Counted from the stretch's first letter, positions 44,421 to 56,885 are shown. The stretch is DNA of 64,000 nucleotides from Alopecurus myosuroides (GCA_028641055.1 CM054059.1:110434263-110498262); one strand, 5' to 3'. A program made the numbers and translations. The notes: a model not told the origin generated them from the letters alone.

Positions 44421-47010
44421 TTCTTGTTTTCTGGCCTTGCTGAAAGGCGTTAAAGAAAAACACTTCTTGGGAGATAATCCATGTTTTTATTTTTGCAATA
44501 GTTTCTTCTATTTTCAGGGAGTCAAGGTGTTGTTTACTTCTGTAGCAACTCCTTTATATATTTACTTTCTCGTATTTTTTGTGCCAAGTAAAGTCTCTAG
44601 TGAAAAGTTAGTACTAGATTTGGATTTATGCGCAGAAACAGATTTTTGTTGTCCACTGATTAATTCGTATAAATTCAAGAAAATCGAAACGACCTAAAAA
44701 AATTGTGCATGATCCTCAGCTATTTATGAAACTTTTTCTAGTTTTAAGTTTTTTTATTTGAGCAACGTAAGTGCCTCGAAAAAATTCGTCTTGACAGAAT
44801 GTTCTTGTTTTTACATATTCTGCCTTTTTACTTTGCATTCTCTCTTTTACTATGTTGAGTGGATTTATTTGCTCCATAAAACATCAGTTGCTGTAGCTAA
44901 TGTTTAAAAAGTATTGATAATGCGTGTGTTCATGTAGAACATGTGAGTTTTTTTTATTATGCACTAACCCTTTAATGAGAATTACTTCGAGTTTGGTGTG
45001 AAGGAAGTTTTCAAGGGTCAAGAGAGGCGGATGATATAATGTGATCAAGAAGAGTGAAAATCTAAATCTTGGGGATGCCCCTGTGGTTCATCCTAGAAAA
45101 TTCCAAGAAGACTCAAGCATCTAAGCTTGGGGATGCCCAAGGCATCCCCTTCTTCATCAGCAACTTATCAGGTCACTTCTAGTGAAACTATATTTTTATT
45201 CGGTCACATCATATGCACTTTACTTGGAGCATATGTTTGTTTTTATTTTGTTTTCTTTTATTTTGCTTGCTGCAATAAACTTAGTTGGAACCCAGCATTG
45301 TTGTGTGGGAGAGAGACACGCTGCGCTTTTTCATATGAATACTCGTATTCCTCATTTATCATGCTCGTATTCTTAGTTTTTCTTCTAGCTGCTCTAAATC
45401 CTTGTTAGCTCCTATTTTTCATACATCTCTTATTCAGAGCTGTTAGTTCTTGTAGAGTAGCAGTACTCTCTCGTTTCATTGATATATCATATGGAGAGTT
45501 TTTGTTTAAATAAAGTGATGGTGTTGGAAAGCAATAAACATTTCATGCTTATAACGGTGCAAAGAGAAGCTCGTTTAGACTGTGGCTATGCTTTAAACAT
45601 GTCATGTTGGATATTATTTTAATTCTATGTTTAGTAGTTATTGATGTAGCATGACTTGTCTCAAATACCTAAGAGTGCTTAATGTGTCATTGAAAGAATC
45701 ATGAGTTGTTTTTATCACATCGAAGCATAATATTGTGGTATTCTCCTTTGAATGCTTTATTTGGTTGACTTGGCGCATGCTTACACCATGTTATGAATAT
45801 AAACCCGTCACCTTTAGCCTCTATGATCATTTAGTTTTTGACTTGTAATACCATTTATGCTTTGATTAATAATGTTTTTTGTCGCTATGCATGATTATGG
45901 CCATTATTGCTCTCTTAATTTGTCACTCCTCTAGTCTTTGCTAGCCTCCACCTGTACTGAGTATGAGCTCTATTCGTGCATCCAACTCCCAAAACCAAAG
46001 TTTTCCAAATATGTCCACCATACCTACCTACATGTGGTATTTAAACGCCACTCCAAAGTAAATTTCCCGTGTGCTACCTTTAAAACCTTCAAAATTATAC
46101 ATGTTTTGTGCCCCTGTTTTAGCTCATGAGGAAGTAGTTTAAAATTTATTGTGATTTATCTCACGCAAGGTTCTTCTCTCTCTTTCACCCGAGGAGTATG
46201 GAATATGTGCTCATCTAAATTTGCAGAGAGCTGGTGCCAATTAATATAACCAAAAAAGCACTTCCCCATGGATTGATGAAAATTGGTGGGTACACGTGGA
46301 TACGGCTAGCCCTGGTTTGTGAAAAGCATGGTGGGGGGAAGTGCCAAACTAAATAAACACCGGAAACCGCTCTCAAAAGTCTAAAAACTTTGCTTGGCAA
46401 TAGTTATGATAAGTTTTTCATTACAATTCGTTGACATAAGCATATACCTCTCTAAAAAATTATTTTCAATACCTATATTTTAATAAAATAAAAATCTCTA
46501 GCACATGAGTTAATCCCTTCTTCCATCTTCGAAGGGCCTTTCTTTTACTTTTATGTTGAGTCTTCATCTTCTAACTTTATGCACAATTAAGAGAGCATAA
46601 TTGTCATTCTAAGTATAATGTGCATCAGTCAGAAAGATTATTATTGATTGATTCATGATATGTTATTACTTGTTCTCAAATTATTTATTTCTAGTCACCG
46701 CTTAAAATTTGAAGGTGTCCTGGCATTTATGTTTTGCTCTCACCTTAAGGACAAGCGGAATACCACTTTGCTATGTTTTCTTTATGATCTTTTGTTTGTG
46801 TTACTTTTCATGTAGCAACATGGTTGCAAAGTTTCATTGTTAGAATTATATCTATTGTGCCTATGTTTAGAGTACTATGATCTCAGCTTACAAATGCTTT
46901 TACAAATATGATGATTAAGATTATGTTGGTAGCATTTCACCTCAGAAATTATTTTGTTTTTTTATCGTTTTACCCACTCGAGGACGAGTAGAACTAAGCT
47001 TGGGGATGCT
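44421..47010 (+). other. Non-coding interior of gypsy C
   Basis: AT-rich, with the repeated CTTGGGGATGCC motif (45068, 45124) that recurs in the polypurine tract. No gene; corresponds to 14086-16940 of element A in reverse. Confidence 0.6.
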
Positions 47011-48482
47011 TGATACGTCTCAAACGTATCTATAATTTCGTTTTCATACAATTTGCTACATGTTTTCTATACACTTTACATCATTTTTATGGATTTCCTG
47101 GGACTAACCTATTAACAAGATGCCACGGAGTCAGTTCCTGTTTATGCTGTTTTTGGTTTCAGAAAAGTTGTTCTGGAAATATTCTCGGAATTTGACGAAA
47201 CAAAATCCTAGGACCTTAGAATTCTATCACGTACACGGAGTATGGAGGGGGGCCCTGAGGCAGGGGCCGCGTCACCAGGTGGTGTGGTCCCCCTGGCCAC
47301 CCACCGACATCGCCCTTTCGCCTATATATACTCCTCCTCGGTTTAACCCTAAATACGAGAGCCTCCATCCACGAAAAGTTTCGTAGCCACCGTCATTGTC
47401 AACCCTAGTTCGGGAGAGTTCTGATGCTCTCCCCGGCACCCTGCCTCGAGCAGTAGCTAGATGGTTGTCTTCTTCTCTTTATGCCACCATGTTTTTGGAT
47501 CGTGTGAGCTTCCTAACATGATCAAGATCATCTGTTTGTAATGCTACATGTTGTATTTGCTAGGATCCGATGAATATTGAATGCTATGTCAAGTGATTAT
47601 CAATCTATCATGTTATGTTATTTATGATCTTGCATGCTCTCAATTACTAGTAGATGATCTGGCCAAGTTGATGCTTGTAACTCCAAGAGGGAGTATTTAT
47701 GCTCGATAGTGGGTTCATGCCTCCTTTTCATCTGTGCTCGAGTGACAGAAACGTGACAGATGGGGGATGTGTTGTTGCCATTAGGGAGAAAACTACAATA
47801 TTTTCATTGTTTACATTACGGGCTTTGGTTAAGGCAATAATCTATTGCTTGTAACTTAATACCCGAAGTCTGATTGGATTACGTTCTGAGGGTGGATTAT
47901 TAGTTATTGGTATAGTTGGATAACAGTCTATGAATTATGTTGTAATGCCCGCATGAATCGCATAGTAATCATCATGTCATGCATATGCACTATGGTGCAT
48001 CCTTTATATTTGTCAATTCCCCAGCTCTAATTTGTTTACTCAGCATGTTATCTATCTTTTATGGAGAGACACCACTAGTGAACTGTGGACCTCAATCCAT
48101 TCTTTTATACTAATAATACTACCACTACAAACACTATTTTCCTTTCATTCACTGCTATCATTGTTCTCTTTTTATTTTACAACAAACAAGTATTGTTTTC
48201 CACATTATACATCTAATCCTTTGTGTTAGCAAAACCGGTGAGATTGACAACCTCACGGTTTCATTGGGGCAAAGTATCTTGGTTGTGTTGTGTGCATATT
48301 CCACGTTGCTGATCAGCCTGGTAGTGTGCCCTGCCAACATCAGCTACAAATAACGTTCAGAAGTGATTTCTTTCTCCTGCTAGTTGATTAAACCTTGATT
48401 TCTTTCTGAGGGAAAACTTGCTGACGTGCTCTTCATACCTTCCTCTTGGGGTATCCCAATGAGCGTACATCTACCCGCATCA
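47011..48482 (+). repeat. Right LTR of gypsy C
   Basis: Complete LTR of 1472 bases, TG...CA, TATA box at 47323-47330. Confidence 0.88.
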
Positions 48483-48655
48483 ATAGTCTCTACGCATTTT
48501 TATTTCATGTCGTCTCTACGCATATTTTGATCAAATTGCGGGTAATCGCGGGCTCCAAACTCCTTTATTAATTTAATAATTATTCCAAACTCCTTTATTA
48601 ATTGAACCATCTAATTTATTTATACATTACAAAATTTATTTATACATTGAAAATA

Positions 48656-48762
48656 AAAAAATTAAACTAGTAACAACGTTTTATTCCCCTATGACGACTT
48701 TTTCCCCACATCAGACCGGTGAAGAAGTTGTCGTTCATGAATCTATTATTGTTACAAGTTTT
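48656..48762 (-). ncRNA. Candidate Pol III small RNA A
   Basis: The predicted start at 48762 is 23 bases past a TATAAA (48790-48785) that is 26 bases from a degraded USE. The seven-T terminator is at 48661-48655, giving about 105 nt. The predicted ends pair: AAACUUGUAACAA (48761-48749) with UUGUUACUAGUUU (48676-48664), 12 of 13 positions. An inner hairpin pairs GACAACUUCUUCACC (48732-48718) with GGGGAAAAAGUCGUC (48707-48693), 12 of 15, around a 10-base loop. It matches no snRNA, snoRNA or SRP RNA that I recognise. Inference from sequence only. Confidence 0.45.
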
Positions 48763-48784
48763 CTGTTAGAGTTTCACTCTCGGG

Positions 48785-48827
48785 TTTATAAGTCGGTCGT
48801 ACCCACTGTGAACAATTTATGTGGCAC
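48785..48827 (-). promoter_or_regulatory. snRNA-type promoter A (USE + TATA)
   Basis: USE-like GTGCCACATAA (48827-48817; three mismatches to RTCCCACATCG), 26-base spacer, TATAAA (48790-48785). The spacing suits Pol III snRNA genes of plants. Confidence 0.5.
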
Positions 48828-48868
48828 TAAACACTCAATTTTTATATTGACATCCGTCTAATTTTTTT

Positions 48869-48920
48869 AAAATAAAGTCCCGGTTTAGACTCACCTGATG
48901 GGGAGTTGAGCCTTGGACAT
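48869..48920 (-). ncRNA. Candidate Pol III small RNA B
   Basis: The predicted start is 48920, and the first T4 run is at 48872-48869, giving about 50 nt. GUCC (48918-48915) pairs with GGAC (48880-48877), and GGCUCA (48912-48907) pairs with UGAGUC (48893-48888). The terminator is weak (four T). Not a recognised RNA. Confidence 0.35.
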
Positions 48921-48942
48921 TAATTCTTGCTTCATTTTCGGG

Positions 48943-48985
48943 TTTATAAGTTAGTCGTACGCACTTCAAACTAGCAAGGTGGGAC
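48943..48985 (-). promoter_or_regulatory. snRNA-type promoter B (USE + TATA)
   Basis: USE GTCCCACCTTG (48985-48975), 26-base spacer, TATAAA (48948-48943). The spacer is nearly the same as in promoter C (CTAGTTTGAAGTG and GTACGAC shared). Confidence 0.55.
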
Positions 48986-49102
48986 TAAACATCCACCTCG
49001 CGTGACTAATTCAGCAGAGACAGAAGCAACCGTGAGGTCTCACTCGGCCATTTTTAACTCATATAAGCGTACGAAAACAATAATCGAATTTATTAAAAAA
49101 AC

Positions 49103-49166
49103 AAAAACTACTCCACGCGTGTAGCCGCTCGATTATCTCTAATCAAATGACTTACGCGGGGTTAGC
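49103..49166 (-). ncRNA. Candidate Pol III small RNA C
   Basis: The predicted start G is at 49166 and TTTTT at 49107-49103, giving about 60 nt. The ends pair: CUAACCCCGCGU (49165-49154) with ACGCGUGGAGUAG (49120-49108), leaving one small internal loop and one mismatch, so the stem closes right at the predicted start and immediately before the terminator. An inner hairpin GAUUA-GAGA-UAAUC is present. This cassette has the best promoter of the three. Confidence 0.5.
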
Positions 49167-49188
49167 TGATAGTCACTCCACTTTTCGG

Positions 49189-49231
49189 TTTATAAGCTGG
49201 TCGTACTCACTTCAAACTAGCGATGTGGGAC
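49189..49231 (-). promoter_or_regulatory. snRNA-type promoter C (perfect USE + TATA)
   Basis: GTCCCACATCG (49231-49221) is an exact match to the plant Upstream Sequence Element RTCCCACATCG. After 26 bases comes TATAAA (49194-49189). From memory, the wheat U6 promoter has the same 26-base gap and starts about 23 bases after the TATA box. Confidence 0.65.
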
Positions 49232-49239
49232 TAAACTTG

Positions 49240-49984
49240 CCCTCATCTCGTATGACTATTTTAGTAGAGACAGAGAGAGAAATCAACCGGAGGCCCATTT
49301 GTCACGCCACTTCCGGGCTCGGCCCGACAAGAGAGAATCGACAACTCCGCCCCCAATCCCCACACAATCCCCATAATCCCCACAATATTTCGTTGTTGGC
49401 AACGAATTTGATGGAGCGCTCCGATCAGTCCCGCAATCGATTGATGTATGATCAACTGTGTGAAGAATGATGAACGAGTTTGCTTCTTTGAACTTTGGCG
49501 CTGCTGAACCTTTGGGCGAAGCAAAATTTCACGTTTTAGAGGTTGATCTGCTTGTGTATCTTCTTAAATCCCCTTCCGTTACGCCTTCCCATCTTCTGAA
49601 CGGCTCTGTCCCTCAACAGAGACAACTCTTGAACATCGGCGATGCCGAGCTTCGCCGCCGGAACCGAGGAAGAAGAAGACAATGGCGGGCACGGGCGCGG
49701 GCTCTCGTCTTTTTCATGGAAAACGTTGAGCTGGATAAGTTGTGGGTCCCATGCTTCAAGGATAATCTGTGAGTCATGCGCTAGGATATGGATGAGTGGT
49801 GGGTCCATCACTTGGGTGGATAAGTGGTGGGTCCCTCTCAGAAAACAGACGACCTAGACTTACATAATCAAAAAAATTAACGCAAGTGTTGACTTGTGTC
49901 TTGGTTTAAGCATTAAAGAGGGGCAGGCTGTGTATTAGCTATTTATGCGGAGAGAAACTTCGCATGAGAGCTATTCGATCCAAC
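49240..49984. other. Unassigned sequence with one small ORF
   Basis: It includes a CCCCACA/AATCCCCA-rich repeat at 49350-49386, then an open frame at 49467-49772 (101 codons, MNEFASLNFGAAEPLG...). It has no recognisable domain and a basic Arg-rich middle. It could be the first exon of a captured gene; equally it could be chance. Confidence 0.3.
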
Positions 49985-50078
49985 TAATACGTACAAAACG
50001 TATCTACTTTCCTGAACACTTTTGATGTTTGTTTTCCTCTAAACTTGTGAGTTTTGAATACAACTAACACAGACTAAC
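49985..50078 (+). repeat. First 94 bases of the LTR of E
   Basis: Ends ...CAGACTAAC, the copy of the D target site; the LTR continues at 59864 with GCTGTTTTCAGC. Confidence 0.75.
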
Positions 50079-51686
50079 TGAAGGGAATATGCCCGAGAGG
50101 CAATAATAAAGTGTTTATTATGTTATTCCTTGTTTATGATAGATGTTTATTTCTCATGCTAGAATTGTATTAACCGGAAATGTTGATACATGTGTGATTA
50201 ATAAACAAACAATAGTTCCTAGTAAAGCCTCTCTTTTAACTAGCTCGTCGATTAACCGATGATCAAGGTTTCCTGATCATGAACATTGGATGTTGTTAAT
50301 AATGGGCCATGTCATCAGGAGAATGATGTGATGAACATAGACCCAAACTAAGTATAACAATACTATCAAGTCATTTAGTTTATATGGTTATGTCTTACAT
50401 TCGAAGTAACCTTATTCCTTAGACCATGAGATCATGTCAATCACTAATACCAAAAGAGTACTTTGATGACATCAAACGTCACACCGTAACAGGGTGACTA
50501 TAAAGGTGGCGTTAGGTATTCGGAAAGTGTTAGTTGAGGCTCATGGATCAAAAGTGGGATTTGTCCATCCAAAATGACAGAGAGATATACTTTGGGCCCT
50601 CTCGGTGATATCACATCGATACCGCTTGCAAGCACGTGACTAGGTCACAAGGATGTCCTATCACGGAACGAGTAAAAGAGTACTTGTCAGTAACGAGATC
50701 GAACAAGGTATGGTTGATACCAATGATCGGATCTCGAACAAGTAAAATATCGCGAGACAAAGGGAATTAGTTACGACGTTGATGGTTCACACGATCACGA
50801 GATTCATCGTTGAATATATAGGAGTCATCACGGATCTCTAGATCCCGCTGTTGATTATTGATCGGAGAGGAGTCTCGATCATGTCTATGTTATTCGCGAA
50901 CCGTAGGGTGACACACTTAAGGTCCGATGACGCATTTGAGAGGATATGGAATATCGAAAAATGTTTTGGACAACACCGAAATTGTTTCGGGGAAAATTGA
51001 AATAGTTCAAGGGGTGCTATATGCAAATGTTTGTTAATAGAATTAACAAATATTAAATAAAGAAATAAAAATGTTTAATTTATGTATTAAGGAAAAAACC
51101 ATGGATTTTCTAAGTGGGGTTTTAAGGGAGCATGAGTGGGTGTGAGTGGAGCTTCCACGCACATGAAGAGTGAAGAGGTGGGGGGCACCACCATGTCTGG
51201 CCGCAGCCCACCCTTGGGCTGCCTCCCCCTCCACTATAAAAGGAGGGTGAGGGCTCCTCCTCCTCACACACTTGTCCCACCTCCCTTCCTCTCCACCCGC
51301 TGCTCCATTCCATGGTCTCCGGCTTGGCAAAGCCCTGACCATGGTATTCTTCACCACCACCACACCTTCGTGATGGTGGAGTTCCGGTGGATCCTCTACT
51401 TCCGCTGCCCCGCTAGATCGAGGGAACGGAGGTCTTCATCAAGTTGAACGTGTGACCGATCATGGAGGCACCGCCGGATTGCGGTGCACATCTTCTCGGT
51501 CTCGGGATCGGCGTTAGTATGACTATGCCAACAACGAGATTTAATCTCGTAACGCTTAGATTCTTCGAGGGTATGTTTTCCTAAGACTCTTTCTCCCCGT
51601 TACCTTTCATCTCCTAGATTAGATCTTGGCCCTTCTTGTTTATCTCGCGTAGGAAATTTTTTGTTTTCTATGCAACGTACCATTTA
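50079..51686 (+). repeat. Left LTR of copia D
   Basis: TATA box TATAAAA at 51235-51241. It differs from the right LTR at many positions (roughly one in twelve over the first 200 bases), so D is older than B or the LARD-like element. Confidence 0.88.
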
Positions 51687-52917
51687 GTGGTATCAGGGCC
51701 GGATGTATGCGTAGATGATTTGTACGGGTAGAACACATAGGTGTATATGGGCGTTGATGATCATGTTTTTGCCTTCTTGAGTATTTTATGATCTTAGTGG
51801 CATAGTAGGATGAAGCTTCTCTAGACAAACTTTACGTGTACTTCGTACGCGAGACCTGTCTCACTTGTGGCTGAGGGGGTGTTCGTTTCTCCTACTATAG
51901 TTAAGATCTAATCTACGAAGGGTTGTGAAAAAATATGTTTTATCAACGTTGTGGATCTTGTACGTAGGTATGAACGGTTCTATCCTCGTAAGCGCAAGCC
52001 ACGTAAAATATGCAAAAATAAATTAGAGGTGTCTAACTTGTTTTTGCAAAGCATGTGACGTGATATGGTCAATGTTACAAATTTGATGTATGAGATGATC
52101 TATTTTGTAAATTATTGACATGCCGGAAGGAGCCATATGGTTGTCTTATTATTTATGGCATGCGCGTTGTATATCATATCCATGAGATATGTTGTAATTT
52201 TGATGGAGAATCAAGATGGAGATTCCATGGACCTTGGTGCCACGCCGGTGGAATGATGGAGATCATACCATGATGCACAAGATGGAGATCAAATGCAAGA
52301 AGGAACATATCATATCACATTATCCATGCATGTGATGTTAATCCTTTTATGAATCTTATTTTCCTTAGATCGCGACGGTAGATTTATAAGATGATCCCTC
52401 CCACTTAATATCAAGATAATAATGTGTTCTTCCTTAGTATGAACCGTTAAGAAAGTTCGTCGTTTCGAGACACCACGTGATGATCATGTGGGATAGACTC
52501 AACCTTTGCATACAACGGGTGTTTTCAAGCCTAGCATGTACAGACATAGCCTTGAAACACACGCAATACTACGGTTCTACTTGGCGATCCTAGCATGTAC
52601 AAACATGGCCTCGGAACACGTAACCAAAAGGTAAAGCTTGATTCACATGGATGATATGATGAACATTTTGATGTTCGCCTTTGCAACTACACCGTCTCAC
52701 GTGATGATCGGTTTCGGTGTAGTGAATTTGGTTCGTGTAATCACTAAAAATACTAAGAGGGATGTTGTTTCTGAGTGGGAGTTCATTAAATAATTTTAGA
52801 ATTAACTTGAACTTAATTTATCATAAACCTAGTCTAAATAGTCTTTACAAATTTGTTGTAGATCATGGTACCACCTACCTTCAATTTCAATATGTTCATG
52901 GAGAAAGAAAAACTAGC
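51687..52917 (+). other. 5' interior of copia D, non-coding
   Basis: Primer-binding site at 51688-51700. The remainder is untranslated-looking sequence with a short frame at 52762-52986 that shows no gag motifs. Confidence 0.5.
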
Positions 52918-55900
52918 TGTAACATCCCTGATTTTTGGAGAAACTCAAATGCAAGAAACAAAATAAAACAAAGAACATTTCAATGAAATTGGAATTAAGA
53001 TTTCAAACTATTTTTTTTTTCTTAAACCCAAATTCCAATTATTTATTATTTTCTATTTTAGAAAACACTTTCTGATATTTTAATTATTCTCTTGTTGATT
53101 CCTTTCCTATTTCTAGGTGTAGTGCTTTTATCCCCTTTTTGTTGAAATTATGAAAACAAGTATAAATGACTTTGGAAAGAAATATTTGACTTATGAAATG
53201 TCTCTGTAATTTTATGCAAACATTTTCCAATCATTTACTATTTTCTATTTAAAAATTAATTTTAATATCATTAAGGCACTATCCATATATTCAATATTTA
53301 AAATGTAAAAGTGTTGAAACATCACACAAATGTTCTTATGTGAAAGTTTATAATTTTACAAAACATTAGAAATTGATTTGAGGTTATTTGGAGCTTTTAT
53401 GCAAAAGTTATAAAAGAAAACAGAAAAGAAAAACAAAACAGAGAAAAAAAGGGGAAAAGAGAAAACCCCCGGCAGGCCAGCCCATCTCTCCCTCTCTCCC
53501 CTCTCTTTCCCGCAAAGCCAGCCCACTGGTCCCAATCCTTAACGCTCGCGTGCGTGCAGAAACCAGACCGCACGCCCTCTCTCTCTGTGCTAATGACAGG
53601 TGGGGCCGACCCCTGACCTAAGCATGACATCGCGCTGACACGGTTGTCTTCCACCTCCCGATTTTCTCGCGCCTCCAACTGCTGCCACGATCTCCTCGCT
53701 TGTTCTTCTCCCCCCACGCATCCCTGGGCACCCCGAGGCCACTCGCCAAAAAGCTCTCAAGTCCCTCTCTGTTTCCCCTCTCATCTCCCCCGAAACCGTG
53801 CCCCCACTTTACTGTTATTTCTCGCCGGAGCCGCAACGTTTCTCCGCCGCGATCTTCAATTCCGGTGAAGGTAGGAGGCGAGCGCCGCCACTCCATGGTC
53901 CCTTGGACCCTCCTTGTCCGCGAGCGCACTCTGATGTGCTCTTTTGGGTTTTTTGGCAGCAATGGCACGAAATCGAGCACGACCCGTGACCACCGGAGTA
54001 ACGTCGACCTATGTCACCTCGTCGTCATCGCCAGAGCGTTGGCCACCTCTTCCCGTGGACTCCATCCCCTCTGCCTCGACGAGCCGCACCTCCCCGTGGT
54101 GTCCGTTGAGCTCGAGGATCCCCGGGGCGCCGTCGTCGTCGAATCCCGGAGCGCAGCGCCGCCGCTGTACCATTTCCGGCCACCCCGTCGCTGGTGAGTT
54201 CTTCTCCCTCGCCCTCAGCCGTCCGTTATAAAATCAGTGGTTAGGAATAGAACACTAACCCGAACCGGTATCAGCCATTGGAGTTACGCCACGTCAGACT
54301 CGGTGCCCTATAGCTATCCGCCGCTCGCGCAATGCCTAACCTGGCCCAAGCCCACTACCTGCCCGTTGCCCCATGCAGTAAATAGACAATTTGAATCCCA
54401 GCCCGTCTGTGATTTCATTTCCGAATAAAAATAGAAAAACAATTTTGCAGAAAAGCCCCTACATACTAGAACCATCATAACTTTTAATCCAGAAAGCCAA
54501 ATTCAACAAACTTGACTTTTTGAAATCCCCTGAACATGTAGAAACTTTTGGCACTGTCCAAATTCAAACTTGATAAACTATCAATGGGTTCAAATTTAAA
54601 TATGCTTAATTGATGAATTTTGACATAATTCAAATTCTACAAATCCAAAAATTGCAAATAAAATATCTTTGGAATCCTTAGAGTGTGTACTTTCATACCC
54701 TCTGTCCCAAAATAATAATTGAACCAATAAAAATGGAGTTTAGAATTTAAATGACCATTTGAGTATTTTGCACCTAGTTTTAATTCTATAAATAATTTGT
54801 ATTCATTTTCTTCTAAAAATTGTTCCATTTAGTAACCTTAGACCAGAGAAAACAGTACCCAAACTATTTGTGACCAGAGAACCCATTCCATGTCATCTTT
54901 GCCATATAAACCATCCATTGTAATAAACCATTATAATTTAAGTGTTGTTTGATGGAAACCCCCTTTAGGAAAATTGTGGTGTGATCATTTTGATCAAAAC
55001 CAACACCCATGTCATGTTGAACTTATGGAAACTAACTTTTGGACCATAAACACCTAGCCCAATACCTTTTGTAAATTTACAAGCCATATTGTAAATTGCT
55101 TCAACCCTACTAAACCAAAGCCATGAAATAAATCATATTGATCATGATTTTGTTTTCTAAAACCCTTAAGACAAACCTTGTGTAATATTTGTGACCTTGA
55201 CCAACCCATTACCTAGTAGCTAACCCTGAACCCTTCTAATCATAATTCTTTTTGCATATTGAATTATGTATCAAATCCTTGTCCATGTTAACACCAATCA
55301 AGTTGAATAACTTGTATTGCTTCTGTATTGTATTTTTGTTGTATTTGTTTGTATGTTTGTGAATTGCTTGTTTATTGTTATTTATTTGTGATGTTTAGAT
55401 TGTACGGAGAGCAACGTTCCATTTGTAAAGAGAGTGTCTCTATACCAACTCCCACAAGGCAAGTGATGCTCATGTCCCACTTTTTTATTGCATTAGAGTT
55501 TTCAGTAGTGTGCATGATAGGTGATATTATTATTTTACAAGTATATGCTATGCTCAGAACACCTAGTAGTATGTAGCCAACCTGAAACCCATGCTAGGTA
55601 CTAGTTTAGCTATACTATAACAATATCACAACTGCTGCTGCTATTTATTGGGTTGTGATACTTTGAAAATTGAAATTTGACAACCCAATGAAACACCTGG
55701 GTGGATTGGTAATTGCTTGGGTTATGTTGAGTGGCTACTCAATGCCATGTCTATGGTGGTTGTCACCTGGGTCACTCCCAGGGCCATGGATGTGGTGGTT
55801 TTCACCTGAGGGTACACTTGTGGATTGCCACCCAGGACTAAAGAGATCTGTAGGTCTTCCATGTATAGTTAGCTTCCAGTGCAGCCTTGAGGTAATATGG

Positions 55901-56885
55901 GCTCTGCCAAGATTAAGTAAGTTGTGGGGGTTCATCCTGTTGTATGACATGGGGTGGTAGAATTTTAGGAGCGTCGAGTCATGCTGGTATGGTTGAATCC
56001 CTCTTCCCAAAGATCTTGTCTCATTTTTCTCTCGGGGAGAATGAGTCTCAAGGTGAAAGTGCACAACCTCTGCAGAGTTAGAAAAAACCAAGATCTTAGC
56101 CGTGCCCCCGGTTATGGGCCAGTTGAGCAAAATAGACATAGTTGGTGCTGAAGGATCTCCTCATCTTTTCTGAATGAATTAATACTTGGTAGAGACCTTT
56201 TTCCTAGGGCACATGGTGTGTCTACCCCTCTGTGCTACCTTTTCAAACTCATGGTGTGTCTACCCATGATGGCTTTTCAAACTCATGGTGTGTCTACCGA
56301 TGATGACTTTATCAAACTTCATGGTGTGTCTACCCATGATGCCTTTATCAAGCTACATGGGGTGTCTACCCATGTTGATTTACAATGATTTTACAATGAT
56401 TTACAAATATAGGACAAAACTGGCTTTATGCAAATAGCCCAGACTCCACCAGCCAAATATCATGTAGCTAGTTATTCCTCAAAACTGCCACCATACAAGT
56501 GTCACTTGCCAGTACATTGTTTGTACTGACTTCCTCCCTCGTGGGGGCTGCATATTCCAACGTGCAGATGGATTTTAAGACGAGTGAGGATTTCGTTTAG
56601 GATCTCGAGTCTATCGCCAACATGTTCTGCCTGTGGCGCATGAAGATGAACAAGGCTCATTGATGTATTTTTTTCCGCTGTGTTTACTTTGAAACCTTGT
56701 TATTGGGCTAGTCCATGATGAATATGCCAATTGTAAGGCTATTTTATTTCTTATCCACTGGATCAACGATGTAGAATGATGCTATTGCAATGAATATTTC
56801 ATTTTGTCATGTGTATGCTATCAGAGATCCCGGGAATAGCAGGTTACACAGGTGTTCTATCTTTATTAAAAGGTAGGGCGCTACA
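52918..56885 (+). repeat. LTR of element F
   Basis: AT-rich start, GC-rich zone 53460-54230, long AT-rich middle, tandem repeat 56212-56385, and hairpin CAGTAC-ATTGTTT-GTACTG near 56510-56528. Confidence 0.7.
56212..56385 (+). repeat. Five-unit tandem repeat, 34-38-base unit, in the F LTR
   Basis: Units starting CATGGTGTGTCTACCCATGATG occur at 56212, 56250, 56284, 56320 and 56356, each followed by a CTTTTCAAACT/TTTATCAA stretch. Confidence 0.85.

Larger units (their letters stand above)
42032..48482 (+). mobile_element. Gypsy-type retrotransposon C (same family as A), 5' LTR truncated
   Basis: The right LTR (47011-48482, 1472 bases) starts TGATACGTCTC and ends CCCGCATCA. The left LTR (42032-43401) lacks the first 199 bases or so. 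The polypurine tract AAGCTTGGGGATGCT is at 46996-47010 and the primer-binding-like TGGTGCCGTTGCCGGGG at 43413-43429. The LTR sequence corresponds to the reverse complement of element A. No reverse transcriptase is present. The truncation destroyed the left target duplication. Confidence 0.85.

Noticed and set aside
48655..49231. U6 or U3 snRNA genes
   Set aside because: Promoters fit, but none of the downstream sequences contains the conserved U6 or U3 blocks, so only 'candidate small RNA' is justified.
56212..56385. CRISPR-like regular repeats
   Set aside because: A eukaryotic tandem minisatellite inside an LTR; units are imperfect and adjacent, with no spacers.
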